A stretch of 64,000 bases of DNA from Chitinophaga alhagiae. GTDB taxonomy: Bacteria; Bacteroidota; Bacteroidia; Chitinophagales; Chitinophagaceae. The translations under genes and the position numbers were made by a program. Under the pieces are notes generated by a model. That model was given only the letters and a program-made list of their open reading frames with translations, was not told the origin of the DNA and ran no database searches. The stretch spans positions 2,232,001 through 2,296,000 of the forward strand of contig NZ_QXMH01000001.1 of the NCBI RefSeq assembly GCF_003568665.1, read 5' to 3'. Each line of letters begins with the position of its first letter. Positions within the stretch are counted from its first letter, which is position 1. Below, one piece after another: positions 32,653-41,728 of the stretch.

Positions 32653-32758
32653 CTTTTTTGAAACTTTTTCCCCGGCCGGTCGTCTTACTACCAAACGGCG
32701 GCATGCTAAAGAGCGCCCTGCCGTGAACTATTCCATCACAACCTAATTTTGTTGACTT

Positions 32759-33556
32759 ATGAAAGTGTTCCGATACACAATATTGATGCTGCTGGTTGCC
32801 GCAACGGGCGCGCAGGCGCAGGAAGACACGGCAGCACCTAAAAAGAAAGTGTCCTATCATTTCCATTTCTATGCCCCTCCCAAGCCCCGCACCGGTTATG
32901 TTACGGCCGGCGGCAACGGCGCCCTGCTGTCTTTTGCCAATATGTCCAACGCCGGGGAGCGTGTACGCAACATTCCCCGTTTCACCCTGTTCTTTAACGT
33001 GGGCACCAATTACAACTATGATTTTACCAACAACTTTGGCATCTTTACCGGGCTGAATATCAAAAATATAGGCCTCATCAGCAAGCCCAATGACTCTGTG
33101 AAGCTGAAGCAGCGGGTATACACCCTGGGCGTGCCCCTGGGCCTCAAGTTCGGGAACATGCGAGACGGGTTTTTCTTCTTCCTGGGCGGGGAATATGACC
33201 TGGCCTTCAACTACAAGGAAAAATACTTCCTGCACGGGGACAAAAAAAGCAAGTTCAACGAATGGTTCAGTGACCGTACCCCTACTTTTATGCCGTCCTT
33301 ATTTGCCGGTTTCCGTTTCAACCCCGGCTTTGGCCTGAAGGTGCAGTACTATCTGAACGATTTTTACAACAAGGATTTTACCCAAACCGTGAACGGGGTG
33401 AAAGAGCAGCCGTATAAAGACATGAAGGCCAACCTGGTGTTTGTGACGCTGAGCTATAACTTCGGTTTCCAGTTCCATGCCGGCCCTCACAAAAGCAGCG
33501 GCAAATACCGCAAAGGCACTAAAATGATCATCGAGAAAAGAACAGTAGAAGACTAA
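32759..33556 (+). CDS. Outer membrane beta-barrel family protein
   Basis: 265-residue exported protein with a signal peptide (KVFRYTILMLLVAATGAQAQ). The mature part has repeated alternating strands with Tyr/Phe/Gly turns (for example NVGTNYNYDFTNNFGIFTGLNIKNIG, PLGLKFGN, FFFLGGEYDLAFNYKEKYF, SLFAGFRFNPGFGLKVQYY, LVFVTLSYNFGFQF), the pattern of PorT-like outer membrane proteins. Function unknown. It is a single gene with its own terminator. Confidence 0.78.
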   Translation: MKVFRYTILMLLVAATGAQAQEDTAAPKKKVSYHFHFYAPPKPRTGYVTAGGNGALLSFANMSNAGERVRNIPRFTLFFNVGTNYNYDFTNNFGIFTGLNIKNIGLISKPNDSVKLKQRVYTLGVPLGLKFGNMRDGFFFFLGGEYDLAFNYKEKYFLHGDKKSKFNEWFSDRTPTFMPSLFAGFRFNPGFGLKVQYYLNDFYNKDFTQTVNGVKEQPYKDMKANLVFVTLSYNFGFQFHAGPHKSSGKYRKGTKMIIEKRTVED

Positions 33557-33581
33557 TAATCATAAGCCAACAACTATAAGC

Positions 33582-33615
33582 AAAAAGGGGCGCATCCGTA
33601 AATGCGTCCCTTTTT
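33582..33615 (+). terminator. Rho-independent terminator of the beta-barrel gene
   Basis: Stem AAAAAGGGGCGCAT (33582-33595) with ATGCGTCCCTTTTT (33602-33615), one G-T pair, ending in T. Confidence 0.85.
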
Positions 33616-33650
33616 CGTTAATTTAGTTGAAGATAAAAACAGCCCGATAT

Positions 33651-34427
33651 ATGTACAATACTATCACTACTGAATTGAAAGACGGTATTCTGGAGATCAC
33701 CATTAACCGCCCTGACAAACTGAACGCCCTGAACCAGGAAGTTATGAAAGAGCTGGCCCTGGCCATAGATGAAGTGTACAAGAACAAGGCGGTAAAAAGC
33801 GCCCTCATTACCGGCAGCGGCCCCAAGGCGTTTATTGCCGGGGCGGATATATCTGAATTTCTACAGCTTTCGCCGGAGCAGGGCACCGAACTGGCCAAGC
33901 GCGGGCATGTGATATTTCAGCGTATTGAAGACAGCCACAAGCCCATTGCCGCGGCGGTGAACGGCTTTGCCCTGGGGGGCGGCTGCGAGCTGGCCATGGC
34001 CTGCCATTTCAGGGTAGCCAGTGACAACGCAAAGTTCGGCCAGCCGGAAGTGAACCTGGGCATTATACCCGGCTACGGCGGCACGCAGCGCCTGGTACAG
34101 CTGGTAGGCAAGGGAAAGGCGCTGGAGCTGATGATGACGGCGGATATGATAGGGGCGGAAGAAGCGCACCGGCTGGGCCTGGTGAACCATGTGACCAGCG
34201 CGGACGAGCTGCTGCCCAAAACCCGCTCCATCCTGCAAAAGGTCCATACCAAGGCCCCGCTGGCCATTGCCAGGGTGATCAAATGCGTCAACAATTACTT
34301 TGTGTGGGACATGAATGGTTTCGAAACGGAAATGGAGGAATTTGGCAAGTGCTTCGGCACCAAAGACCTGCAGGAAGGCGCCGCCGCTTTTATGGAGAAG
34401 CGGCAGGCAAATTTCAGGGGAGAATAA
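33651..34427 (+). CDS. Enoyl-CoA hydratase/isomerase family protein
   Basis: 258-residue crotonase-fold enzyme, probably hydrating enoyl-CoA in fatty acid or amino acid breakdown. The fold motifs are present: INRPDKLNALN near residue 20, the oxyanion segment FIAGADISEF near residue 65, and AVNGFALGGGCELAMACH with the first catalytic Glu, then FGQPEVNLGIIPGYGGTQRL with the second Glu. Retaining both Glu residues supports true hydratase activity. ATG at 33651. fumC follows 66 bases later on the same strand. Confidence 0.92.
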   Translation: MYNTITTELKDGILEITINRPDKLNALNQEVMKELALAIDEVYKNKAVKSALITGSGPKAFIAGADISEFLQLSPEQGTELAKRGHVIFQRIEDSHKPIAAAVNGFALGGGCELAMACHFRVASDNAKFGQPEVNLGIIPGYGGTQRLVQLVGKGKALELMMTADMIGAEEAHRLGLVNHVTSADELLPKTRSILQKVHTKAPLAIARVIKCVNNYFVWDMNGFETEMEEFGKCFGTKDLQEGAAAFMEKRQANFRGE

Positions 34428-34493
34428 CGGGCCATGGCCTCTTTTCCTAACCTGTAATTGATTAACTTGTGGCCCAAAATAACACAATACATT

Positions 34494-35891
34494 ATGGATT
34501 TCAGGATAGAGAAAGACACGATGGGAGAGGTGAAGGTACCTGTGAACGCGTATTTTGGCGCACAAACCCAGCGTTCCATCGACAATTTCAGGATTGCACA
34601 GGATATTAACAGGATGCCGAAAGAGATCATCCGTGCATTTGCTTATCTGAAAAAGGCCGCGGCGCTCACCAACCAGGCCGCCGGCGTATTGCCCGCGGAA
34701 AAGGCCGCCCTGATCGGCAGGGTGTGTGACGAGATACTGGAAGACAAGCTGGACGCCGAGTTTCCGCTGGTAGTATGGCAAACAGGCTCCGGCACCCAAT
34801 CCAATATGAACGTGAACGAAGTGGTGGCCTACCGCGCCCATGTGCTGAACGGTGGCCAGCTCACAGATAAGGAGAAGGCGGTACACCCTAATGACGATGT
34901 GAACAAATCACAATCTTCCAACGATACCTTCCCCACGGCCATGCACATTGCCGCCTATAAAATGCTGCTGGAAGTCACCATTCCCGGCATTAAAAAGCTG
35001 CGGGAAACGCTGGCCCAAAAGTCCAAGGCGTTCATGCATGTGGTAAAAATCGGCCGCACGCACTTTATGGACGCTACCCCACTCACCGTGGGCCAGGAGA
35101 TCAGCGGGTATGTATCCCAGCTGGACCATGGCCTGCGCGCCATCAACAACTCCCTGCCGCACCTGGCGGAACTGGCGCTGGGCGGTACCGCTGTAGGCAC
35201 GGGCATCAATACGCCCGAAGGTTACGCGGAGAACGTGGCTAAGAAAATTGCCGAGCTGACCGGGCTGCCTTTTGTAACGGCGGAAAACAAATTTGAGTCG
35301 CTGGCCGCGCACGACGCTATTGTGGAAGCCCACGGCGCCCTCAAAACCGTGGCCGTAAGCCTCATGAAAATTGCCAATGACATCCGCATGCTCAGCTCCG
35401 GCCCCCGCTCCGGCATTGGCGAGCTGTTCATCCCGGACAATGAGCCCGGTTCTTCCATTATGCCCGGTAAGGTAAACCCCACCCAGTGCGAAGCGCTGAC
35501 CATGATTGCCGCGCAGGTGCTGGGTAACGACGTGGCCATTAACATAGGCGGCGCTACCGGCCATTTTGAGCTGAACGTATTCAAGCCCATGATGATCTAT
35601 AACTTCCTGCATTCCGCGCGGCTGCTGGGAGACGGTTGCGTGAGCTTCAACGATAAATGTGCGGAAGGCATTGCCCCCATTGAAGCCAATATCAAAAAGC
35701 ACGTAGATAATTCCCTGATGCTGGTAACCGCCCTCAATACCAGGATCGGTTACTACAAAGCAGCGGAAATTGCGCAGAAGGCGCATAAAGAAGGTACTAC
35801 CCTGAAAGAAATGGCGGTAAAACTCGGGTATGTAACCCCGGAAGAGTTTGACGCCTGGGTAGACCCCAGCCAGATGGTAGGTAAAATCTGA
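34494..35891 (+). CDS. fumC: Class II fumarate hydratase
   Basis: Iron-independent fumarase of the TCA cycle, converting fumarate to L-malate as a homotetramer. The 465-residue protein has the superfamily signature [16 protein letters not shown] near residue 320, [15 protein letters not shown] near residue 97, the SSNDTFPTA segment and the [17 protein letters not shown] loop with the catalytic His. ATG at 34494 gives the usual start [17 protein letters not shown] terminator follows 25 bases after the stop. Confidence 0.96.
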   Translation: MDFRIEKDTMGEVKVPVNAYFGAQTQRSIDNFRIAQDINRMPKEIIRAFAYLKKAAALTNQAAGVLPAEKAALIGRVCDEILEDKLDAEFPLVVWQTGSGTQSNMNVNEVVAYRAHVLNGGQLTDKEKAVHPNDDVNKSQSSNDTFPTAMHIAAYKMLLEVTIPGIKKLRETLAQKSKAFMHVVKIGRTHFMDATPLTVGQEISGYVSQLDHGLRAINNSLPHLAELALGGTAVGTGINTPEGYAENVAKKIAELTGLPFVTAENKFESLAAHDAIVEAHGALKTVAVSLMKIANDIRMLSSGPRSGIGELFIPDNEPGSSIMPGKVNPTQCEALTMIAAQVLGNDVAINIGGATGHFELNVFKPMMIYNFLHSARLLGDGCVSFNDKCAEGIAPIEANIKKHVDNSLMLVTALNTRIGYYKAAEIAQKAHKEGTTLKEMAVKLGYVTPEEFDAWVDPSQMVGKI

Positions 35892-35916
35892 TATACAAAA
35901 AGCTCAAAAACGAAGC

Positions 35917-35951
35917 GGGCCGGCCTGAAATAAAGGGTTGGCCCTTTTTTT
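35917..35951 (+). terminator. Rho-independent terminator of fumC
   Basis: GGGCCGGCC (35917-35925) pairs with GGTTGGCCC (35936-35944) including two G-T pairs, followed by seven T. Confidence 0.75.
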
Positions 35952-36000
35952 ATGCAGCGCATCATGGCGTAACGGGCATCTAAGTACCATCCTGGGGTCA

Positions 36001-36087
36001 TCTTAGGGTTTTCTTAGGGTATTCATGGGTAATTTCATATAGAAAACCCAAGGATGATCCTAGGAAAACCTGATGAATACCTTAGAA
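36001..36087. repeat. Complex inverted repeat downstream of fumC
   Basis: Interleaved inverted repeats: AGGGTTTTCT (36005-36014) with AGAAAACCC (36041-36049), and TTCTTAGGGTATTCAT (36011-36026) with ATGAATACCTTAGAA (36073-36087). CTTAGGG is also repeated directly. This lies in the 340-base gene-free gap 35892-36231. No T run follows. Confidence 0.55.
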
Positions 36088-36130
36088 TAGCTAAAAGACG
36101 AACCAGAAAGGAACCCTGGCCGGGGCTACG

Positions 36131-36230
36131 GTTACATTTGTTTGATGGAAACAAAAAGAAGAGGGTGTTCAAAACGGTCTGGTCCCGGTTTTCCTGTTAC
36201 ACTTGTTTGATGGAAGCAAAAAGAAGGGGG
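36131..36230. repeat. 35-bp direct repeat pair
   Basis: 36131-36165 and 36196-36230 match at 32 of 35 bases (both begin GTTACA and contain TTTGATGGAA and CAAAAAGAAG), 65 bases apart. No gene is supported here. The second copy runs up to the last codon of the minus-strand exporter gene. Confidence 0.65.
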
Positions 36231-36231
36231 A

Positions 36232-37203
36232 TTATTTCCAGAATACCATAATGATGGTGCGCAGGCTCATGGCAATTACCAGTACGCCTACCATGATCAT
36301 GAGCGGCTTGCGCTTCATCTTTTTCACCAGTATGGCGGCAAAAGGAGAGGCAATGACCCCACCGAGTATCAGCCCCAGTATTACCTGCAGGCTGCCAACG
36401 CCGTTAAACAGCAGAAAGGTGCCCGCGCTGGATACGGAAATGAAAAATTCGGCAGCGTTTACAGAGCCGATGGTATAGTTCACGGTGCGGCCCTTGCTCA
36501 GGAGGGTAGAGGTTACAATAGGCCCCCATCCGCCGCCGCCAATGGCGTCCATAAAGCCGCCAAAAAATGCCAGCGGCCCGAGGCGGCGTGTTTTGGCCTT
36601 GGGCTTGTTGCGCTGCAGCGCCTTGCGGAGTATGAGTACGCCCAGTATCATGAGGTAAGCGCTCATGAAAGGTTTGATCACATCGCCGTCTATTTTGTCA
36701 GACAGCAGGTAAGCGCCTATAACGGCCCCTATCATGCCCGGGATCAGCAGGTGAAGGAAGAGTTTTTTGTTAACGTTGCCCAGCTTGAAGTGTGCAATGC
36801 CCGAAGCGCCTGTGGTGAATACTTCCGCTACGTGTACGCTGGTACTGGTCATGGCCGGGGAAACGCCCAGCCCCAGCAGCAGGGATGAAGACGTGGCGCC
36901 GTAGGCCATGCCCAGCGCGCCGTCAATTACCTGCGCCATCAGGCCTACGCCCATGAAGAAAAGGAGCTTTTCAGTGAAGGTATCCTGCACAAACCGGGCA
37001 ATACGGGTCTGCGATTCGTGGGAGATACCATAATAATAGGTGAACCACAGGCCGGCAGCCACTACCAGTATGGATAAACCGATGGTTACCCATATCCAGT
37101 GCTGTTTTTTATTGTCCTCGTTCACGAGGTCTATGAGCACCTTTTGTGTTTCAACGGTGGCAACGCGTTGTTCGGCCTTATCGATCACCTCATTATGCGA
37201 CAT
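36232..37203 (-). CDS. TauE/SafE (TSUP) family anion exporter
   Basis: 323-residue inner-membrane transporter of the TSUP family, thought to export sulfite or related organosulfur anions. There are about eight or nine membrane helices in two half-repeats, with the family patterns GVGLMAQVIDGALGMAYG and FFGGFMDAIGGGGWGPIVTSTLL. An unusual soluble N-terminal segment of about 35 residues (HNEVIDKAEQRVATVETQK) precedes the first helix. An inverted repeat lies in its upstream region. Stand-alone gene. Confidence 0.88.
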   Translation of the reverse strand: MSHNEVIDKAEQRVATVETQKVLIDLVNEDNKKQHWIWVTIGLSILVVAAGLWFTYYYGISHESQTRIARFVQDTFTEKLLFFMGVGLMAQVIDGALGMAYGATSSSLLLGLGVSPAMTSTSVHVAEVFTTGASGIAHFKLGNVNKKLFLHLLIPGMIGAVIGAYLLSDKIDGDVIKPFMSAYLMILGVLILRKALQRNKPKAKTRRLGPLAFFGGFMDAIGGGGWGPIVTSTLLSKGRTVNYTIGSVNAAEFFISVSSAGTFLLFNGVGSLQVILGLILGGVIASPFAAILVKKMKRKPLMIMVGVLVIAMSLRTIIMVFWK

Positions 37204-37221
37204 AAATTATAATACTAATAT

Positions 37222-37242
37222 AGTCTACAGGAATTGTGGACT
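37222..37242. promoter_or_regulatory. Inverted repeat upstream of the TSUP gene
   Basis: AGTCTAC-N7-GTGGACT (one mismatch), 19 bases upstream of the start codon on the minus strand. Possibly an operator for sulfur or redox control. The remaining gap to 37440 shows no other feature. Confidence 0.35.
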
Positions 37243-37440
37243 AAAAATAGACTTAATCCCCGGTTTATCCAAATATTTAGGACAAGGATTTAAAAAAATG
37301 CTAAGGGGCTGATAATCATTGGGCTTATACTGCAGCATGGCTGCTCCGGCGGTATGGTGCGGCATGGCCGCATGTAAAGCGCCGGCCGGGGCCGTGAGCA
37401 CTGTTATACGGCCAAAGATAACCTGGCGGCTGATGATATC

Positions 37441-38127
37441 TTACATCACCTGCTGCGTATCATCTACAACAGCGCCGGTCTCAATGGCCCCGTCAGGGCC
37501 ATCGGTTTTGCGGGTGAGGAACCGCTTCTGGAAAAGCAATATTATAATGACGCCTACTGAAATGGAGGCATCCGCAATGTTAAACACAGGGCGGAAAAAT
37601 ATGAAATGCTCGCCGCCCCAGAACGGTACCCAGCTGGGGAACGTACCGTCAAACAGCGGGAAGTACAGCATGTCTACCACATTGCCGTGGAGGAAAGTGC
37701 CGTAGCCGCCGCCGGCGGGCATGAACTGCGCCACTTCATAGCGGGTGCTTTCGGAAAAAATAAGACCGTAAAACATGCTGTCTATCAGGTTGCCGGCGGC
37801 ACCCGCCAGTATCAGCGCGCCGCACACCAGCAGGCCGGTATGGTATTGTTCCTTCACCAGTTTTTTCATGTAGAAGAAACCGATCACTACTGCTATCAGG
37901 CGAAAAAGGGTAAGGGCTATTTTGCCAAACTCCCCGCCAAATTTCAACCCATATGCCATCCCTTCATTTTCTATAAAATGGATAAAGAACCAGTTGGAAA
38001 TCACCGGGAATTGTTCCGCAATGGTCATGTTGGTCTTGATCCAGAACTTCAGCACCTGGTCTACCAGCAGAATCAGCACTACAATTAAAACGATGTGACG
38101 ATATTTCAAAACTTCAAATTTTCTCAA
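37441..38127 (-). CDS. lspA: Lipoprotein signal peptidase (signal peptidase II)
   Basis: Inner-membrane aspartic protease that removes signal peptides from prolipoproteins. The 228-residue protein has four helices and both catalytic Asp regions: GNLIDSMFYG near residue 118 and FNIADASISVG near residue 188. It is longer than the usual 160 residues because of a loop (IFSESTRYEVAQFMPAGG...) and a C-terminal acidic tail, as in other Bacteroidota LspA. No ATG exists near the start: an in-frame stop lies just upstream, and the first plausible codons are TTG at 38127 or 38109. Confidence 0.93.
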   Translation of the reverse strand: MRKFEVLKYRHIVLIVVLILLVDQVLKFWIKTNMTIAEQFPVISNWFFIHFIENEGMAYGLKFGGEFGKIALTLFRLIAVVIGFFYMKKLVKEQYHTGLLVCGALILAGAAGNLIDSMFYGLIFSESTRYEVAQFMPAGGGYGTFLHGNVVDMLYFPLFDGTFPSWVPFWGGEHFIFFRPVFNIADASISVGVIIILLFQKRFLTRKTDGPDGAIETGAVVDDTQQVM

Positions 38128-38171
38128 AAATAATGTATTATTTCAAAGATGATAACCCGTTAGCATATGTT

Positions 38172-40664
38172 TTATTCCTGGAAATACACGCGTTTCACCC
38201 GTTGGGAAATGCCTGTCAGTATCTCGTAGGGAATGGTGTCTGCCCACGCTGCTACCTGCTGTACGGGCAGCGCTTCCCCGAACACGATCACTTCATCTCC
38301 TTCCGCCGCGTCAGGTATGTGGGTCACATCCAGCATTAACATATCCATGGCCACCACGCCTGCTACCGGGGCCAGTTTGTTGCGCACCAGCATTTTGCCG
38401 GCGCCGTTGCCCAGGTGGCGGGAATAGCCGTCTGCATACCCGATGCGCACGGTGGCAATTACGGCGGGCGCTTTTGCGGTCCATTGGCCGCCGTAGCCTA
38501 CACTGTCCCCGGCGGGTATCTGTTTCAGCTGCGCAATGGTGGTTTTGAGCGTGCTCACGTTCCGGAGCTTGTCCTGGAAGGTGGCGGCGCTGTCTACCCC
38601 GTACATGCCAATGCCCAGCCGCACCATGTCCAGCTGCAGCTCCGGGTGGCGGTGTATGGCGGCGCTGTTGGCAATGTGCCTGATCACGCCGTAACCGAGT
38701 TGCTGTTGCAGGGTAGCGCTCATCTTGATGAACTGGTCATATTGTTTCCGGGTAAAATCGTCTTTGCCGGCATCTTCGCTGGCGGCCAGGTGGCTGAAAA
38801 TAGACTGTACCCTGAAAAGCCCTTCCTGTTGCAAACGCTGTATCAATACCGGCAGCTCATGCCGTTCAAAGCCGAGGCGGTGCATGCCCGTGTCCAGCTT
38901 GATGTGTACGGGATAGTTGCTTTTGTTGGCGTAGCGCGCCACTTCTTCAAACTGTTCCAGTATGTGCATGGAGTACAGCTCCGGCTCCAGGTTCCATTGC
39001 AGGATGGCCTCAAAGGTGGTGGGCTCCGGGTTCATTACCATAATAGGCAGGGTAATGCCGGCGCGGCGCAATTCCACTCCTTCGTCCGCATACGCCACGG
39101 CCAGGTAATCTACACCATGGAACTGCAGCAGGCTGGCAATTTCGTAGCTGCCGCTGCCGTAAGAAAAGGCCTTTACCATGGCCATCAGTTTGATGCCGGG
39201 TTTCAGCAGGGCCTGGTAGGCTTTTATATTGTGCGCAATAGCGCTGAGGTTTATTTCCAGGATGGTCTGGTGTGCTTTCTGCTCCAGCAGTTTGCCGATG
39301 CGTTCAAACTGGAACACGCGGGCGCCTTTTACCAGTATGGACTCGTTCTGGAACTCGCTGGTGTCTACCTGTTGCAGAAATTCTTCCGTGTTGGCGTAAA
39401 AGGCCGCCTTTACTTTGCTGAAGCTCTGCTTTTCACGCGAAATGTTTTTGCCGATGCCGACCAGTTTCTGGATGCCTTTCTGTTCCAGCATGCCGGCCAC
39501 TTCTTCATACAGCGAGCCTTCGCTTTTGCCGCTCTGCAGTATGTCACTGAGAATAACGGTGCGCACCGGGTGCTGGCGTTGCTGCTGCAGGAACTCCAGG
39601 GCAATGGCCAGGGAGCCGAGGTCTGAATTGTAGCTGTCATTGATGATGCTGCAATTGTTGATGCCCTGCTTCATTTCCAGCCGCATGGCTATATTGCCCA
39701 GGTGGTCCATCCGTTCCTGTATCAGTTCCTGCGGTTTGCCCAGGTAGAGCATCAGCGCCCAGCAGTGGATGGCATTTTCAATAGAGCCTTCGTCTACAAA
39801 AGGTATGCGGATGAAGAGCGGCTCCTGTTTGTACAGGGCGTCTATACGGGTATGATTATCGTTCTTGTCCACGCTGATCACGCGCAGGTCCGCGTCTGTT
39901 TTGCGGCTCCAGGTAAGCAGCTGCAGATCGTTGTCAATTTCCCTTTTCCCTACCAGGTTGTGAAAATTGTTCACGCACTCGTTAAGGGCCAGGTAGTCTT
40001 TGCAATAGATCAGCACATCGCTCTTCATGAAAAGGATCAGCTTTTCATTTACCTTCTGGCGGATGTTGAGAAAACCTTCGTTGTGCGCCTCGCCGATATT
40101 GGTGAAGATGCCAATGGTGGGCCGGATCACTTTTTCCAGGTTCACCATTTCTCCCGGCTGGGAAATGCCCGCTTCAAAAATGGCCAGGTCGTTCTCTTCC
40201 TTCATCTGCCAGACAGACAGCGGCACGCCTATTTGCGAGTTATAGCTCTTGGGGCTGCGTACAATGTTGTGATCTTTTTCCAGCAGCTGGTACAGCCATT
40301 CCTTCACAATGGTTTTACCGTTGCTGCCGGTGATGCCTATTACCGGTACCTGGAACTGCTGGCGGTGCCAGGCCACCAGGGCGTGCAGGGCCTGCAGGGT
40401 ATTTTTTACCATGATGATATTGGCGTTCGGGTACAGGCCAATAGACACCGGCTCGCTTACAATGAAATTGCTGACGCCTTTCCTGTACAGTTCGTCTACG
40501 TACTGGTGGGCATTGCGGCGTTCGCTAACAAGGGGGATGAACACGGATGTTTCTGCAACAAGCAGTTTGCGACTGTCCAGCAAAATATGTTCGATCTCCG
40601 GATGCCCGGTCTGTTGCAACAATTCACCCTTCAGGATCTTGCTGATACTTTCTGCGGTATACAA
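38172..40664 (-). CDS. Bifunctional MurF-like ligase / alanine racemase
   Basis: 830-residue fusion typical of Bacteroidota. Residues 1-465 form a Mur ligase (MurF-like) with P-loop TGSNGKTIVK at 112-121. Residues 468-830 form alanine racemase, with the PLP lysine (Lys498) in MVKAFSYGSGSYE and a C-terminal beta domain with VGYGGQW and MDMLMLDVT. It supplies D-alanine for peptidoglycan. In the ligase part the usual GKTTTK reads GKTIVK and the usual DxYNANPxS reads NDSYNSDLGS, unlike the separate MurF at 46862-48133, so ligase activity is uncertain. The start is TTG at 40664; an in-frame stop lies close upstream and no ATG fits. Confidence 0.92.
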   Translation of the reverse strand: MYTAESISKILKGELLQQTGHPEIEHILLDSRKLLVAETSVFIPLVSERRNAHQYVDELYRKGVSNFIVSEPVSIGLYPNANIIMVKNTLQALHALVAWHRQQFQVPVIGITGSNGKTIVKEWLYQLLEKDHNIVRSPKSYNSQIGVPLSVWQMKEENDLAIFEAGISQPGEMVNLEKVIRPTIGIFTNIGEAHNEGFLNIRQKVNEKLILFMKSDVLIYCKDYLALNECVNNFHNLVGKREIDNDLQLLTWSRKTDADLRVISVDKNDNHTRIDALYKQEPLFIRIPFVDEGSIENAIHCWALMLYLGKPQELIQERMDHLGNIAMRLEMKQGINNCSIINDSYNSDLGSLAIALEFLQQQRQHPVRTVILSDILQSGKSEGSLYEEVAGMLEQKGIQKLVGIGKNISREKQSFSKVKAAFYANTEEFLQQVDTSEFQNESILVKGARVFQFERIGKLLEQKAHQTILEINLSAIAHNIKAYQALLKPGIKLMAMVKAFSYGSGSYEIASLLQFHGVDYLAVAYADEGVELRRAGITLPIMVMNPEPTTFEAILQWNLEPELYSMHILEQFEEVARYANKSNYPVHIKLDTGMHRLGFERHELPVLIQRLQQEGLFRVQSIFSHLAASEDAGKDDFTRKQYDQFIKMSATLQQQLGYGVIRHIANSAAIHRHPELQLDMVRLGIGMYGVDSAATFQDKLRNVSTLKTTIAQLKQIPAGDSVGYGGQWTAKAPAVIATVRIGYADGYSRHLGNGAGKMLVRNKLAPVAGVVAMDMLMLDVTHIPDAAEGDEVIVFGEALPVQQVAAWADTIPYEILTGISQRVKRVYFQE

Positions 40665-40683
40665 TTTTATATGGTTTTAATAA

Positions 40684-40717
40684 AAAAGCGTCCGGGGACT
40701 CTGGCCAGGACGCTTTT
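40684..40717 (-). terminator. Rho-independent terminator of the TerC gene
   Basis: 10-bp stem AAAAGCGTCC (40684-40693) with GGACGCTTTT (40708-40717); on the minus strand it ends in six T, 10 bases after the TerC stop. Confidence 0.8.
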
Positions 40718-40726
40718 CACGATCAA

Positions 40727-41677
40727 CTACTTCTCAATATCTGCTTCCGGCTTTACCGGTAATTTTTTCTGATACAGGATGGAATACACAATAGAACCTG
40801 CCAGGCATGTCACTATCACCACCAGTGATATCCATACAGGGAGCTTGAAGTGCCAGATCTCCGCCAGCATTTTCAGGCCTATGAATATCAGCACAATGGC
40901 AATGCCCTGCTGCAGGTAATCGAATTTGTCTACCGCGCCGCGCAGCAGGAAGAACAGCGAGCGCAGCCCCAGTACGGCAAAGATGTTAGACGTGTACACC
41001 ACCAGCGGTTCTTTGGAAATGGCAAACACGGCGGGAATGGAGTCCAGCGCAAACACAATGTCTGTTACCGCCAGCATGACCACTACCACGGCCAGTGAGG
41101 TAAAATATACCTTGCCGTTCTGTTTGATGGTGAACCGGCCGTGCGGCTCCGCATGGGAAATGCGCATGTATTTCTGCATGAACCGGTAGGCAAAGTTCTC
41201 TTCGGGCTTAAATTCTTCGTGCTGGTCTACCACAAACATCTTGAAGCCGGTGTATACAAGGAAGGCGCCGAAAATATAAAGTATCCAGCCAAACTGGGCA
41301 ATGAGCGCCACGCCTACGGTAATAAAAATGGCGCGGAACACAATGGCCATCAAAATGCCGATGAGCAGTACACGGGCATAGGCGGTCTCCTTCACCTTGA
41401 AGAAGCCGAATATGAGGATGAACACAAAAATATTGTCTATGGACAGCGACCATTCCATCAGGTAGGCGCTCAGGTACTCAACGGCCATCCTTGACCCGTC
41501 TTCATACCAGATGAACCCGAAGAAACCAAATGACAGCGCAACCCAGAAACAGGTTTGAATTAATGCTTTCTTGATTGAAATGACCTCTCCTTTTTTACTT
41601 AGCAGCCCCAGGTCAAAAATGAGGGCCAGGATGATAACAATTCCAAAGACGGCATACGTCCATTGTTGCGGTGTCAT
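40727..41677 (-). CDS. TerC/Alx-family integral membrane protein
   Basis: 316-residue inner-membrane protein with about nine helices, of the TerC family linked to tellurite resistance and, for Alx and related proteins, manganese handling. Family motifs with membrane acidic residues are present: AYLMEWSLSIDNIFVF near residue 75 and AVTDIVFALDSIPAVFAI near residue 200, plus a cytoplasmic loop (DQHEEFKPEENFAYR). It is a single gene with its own terminator. Whether the cargo is a metal ion is not shown by the sequence. Confidence 0.9.
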   Translation of the reverse strand: MTPQQWTYAVFGIVIILALIFDLGLLSKKGEVISIKKALIQTCFWVALSFGFFGFIWYEDGSRMAVEYLSAYLMEWSLSIDNIFVFILIFGFFKVKETAYARVLLIGILMAIVFRAIFITVGVALIAQFGWILYIFGAFLVYTGFKMFVVDQHEEFKPEENFAYRFMQKYMRISHAEPHGRFTIKQNGKVYFTSLAVVVVMLAVTDIVFALDSIPAVFAISKEPLVVYTSNIFAVLGLRSLFFLLRGAVDKFDYLQQGIAIVLIFIGLKMLAEIWHFKLPVWISLVVIVTCLAGSIVYSILYQKKLPVKPEADIEK

Positions 41678-41728
41678 GCAGACGGAAAATTTTATTGAAG
41701 AGCAAAGATAATGGATTCCGGTTGCTTA

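Noticed and set aside
36131..36230. CRISPR array
   Set aside because: Only two imperfect copies with a 30-base spacer are present, with no cas genes; the similarity is that of an ordinary direct repeat.
36054..36251. Open frame of 65 codons on the plus strand after fumC
   Set aside because: It is made of the 35-base direct repeats and inverted repeats, has odd basic composition and shows no start signal or homology.
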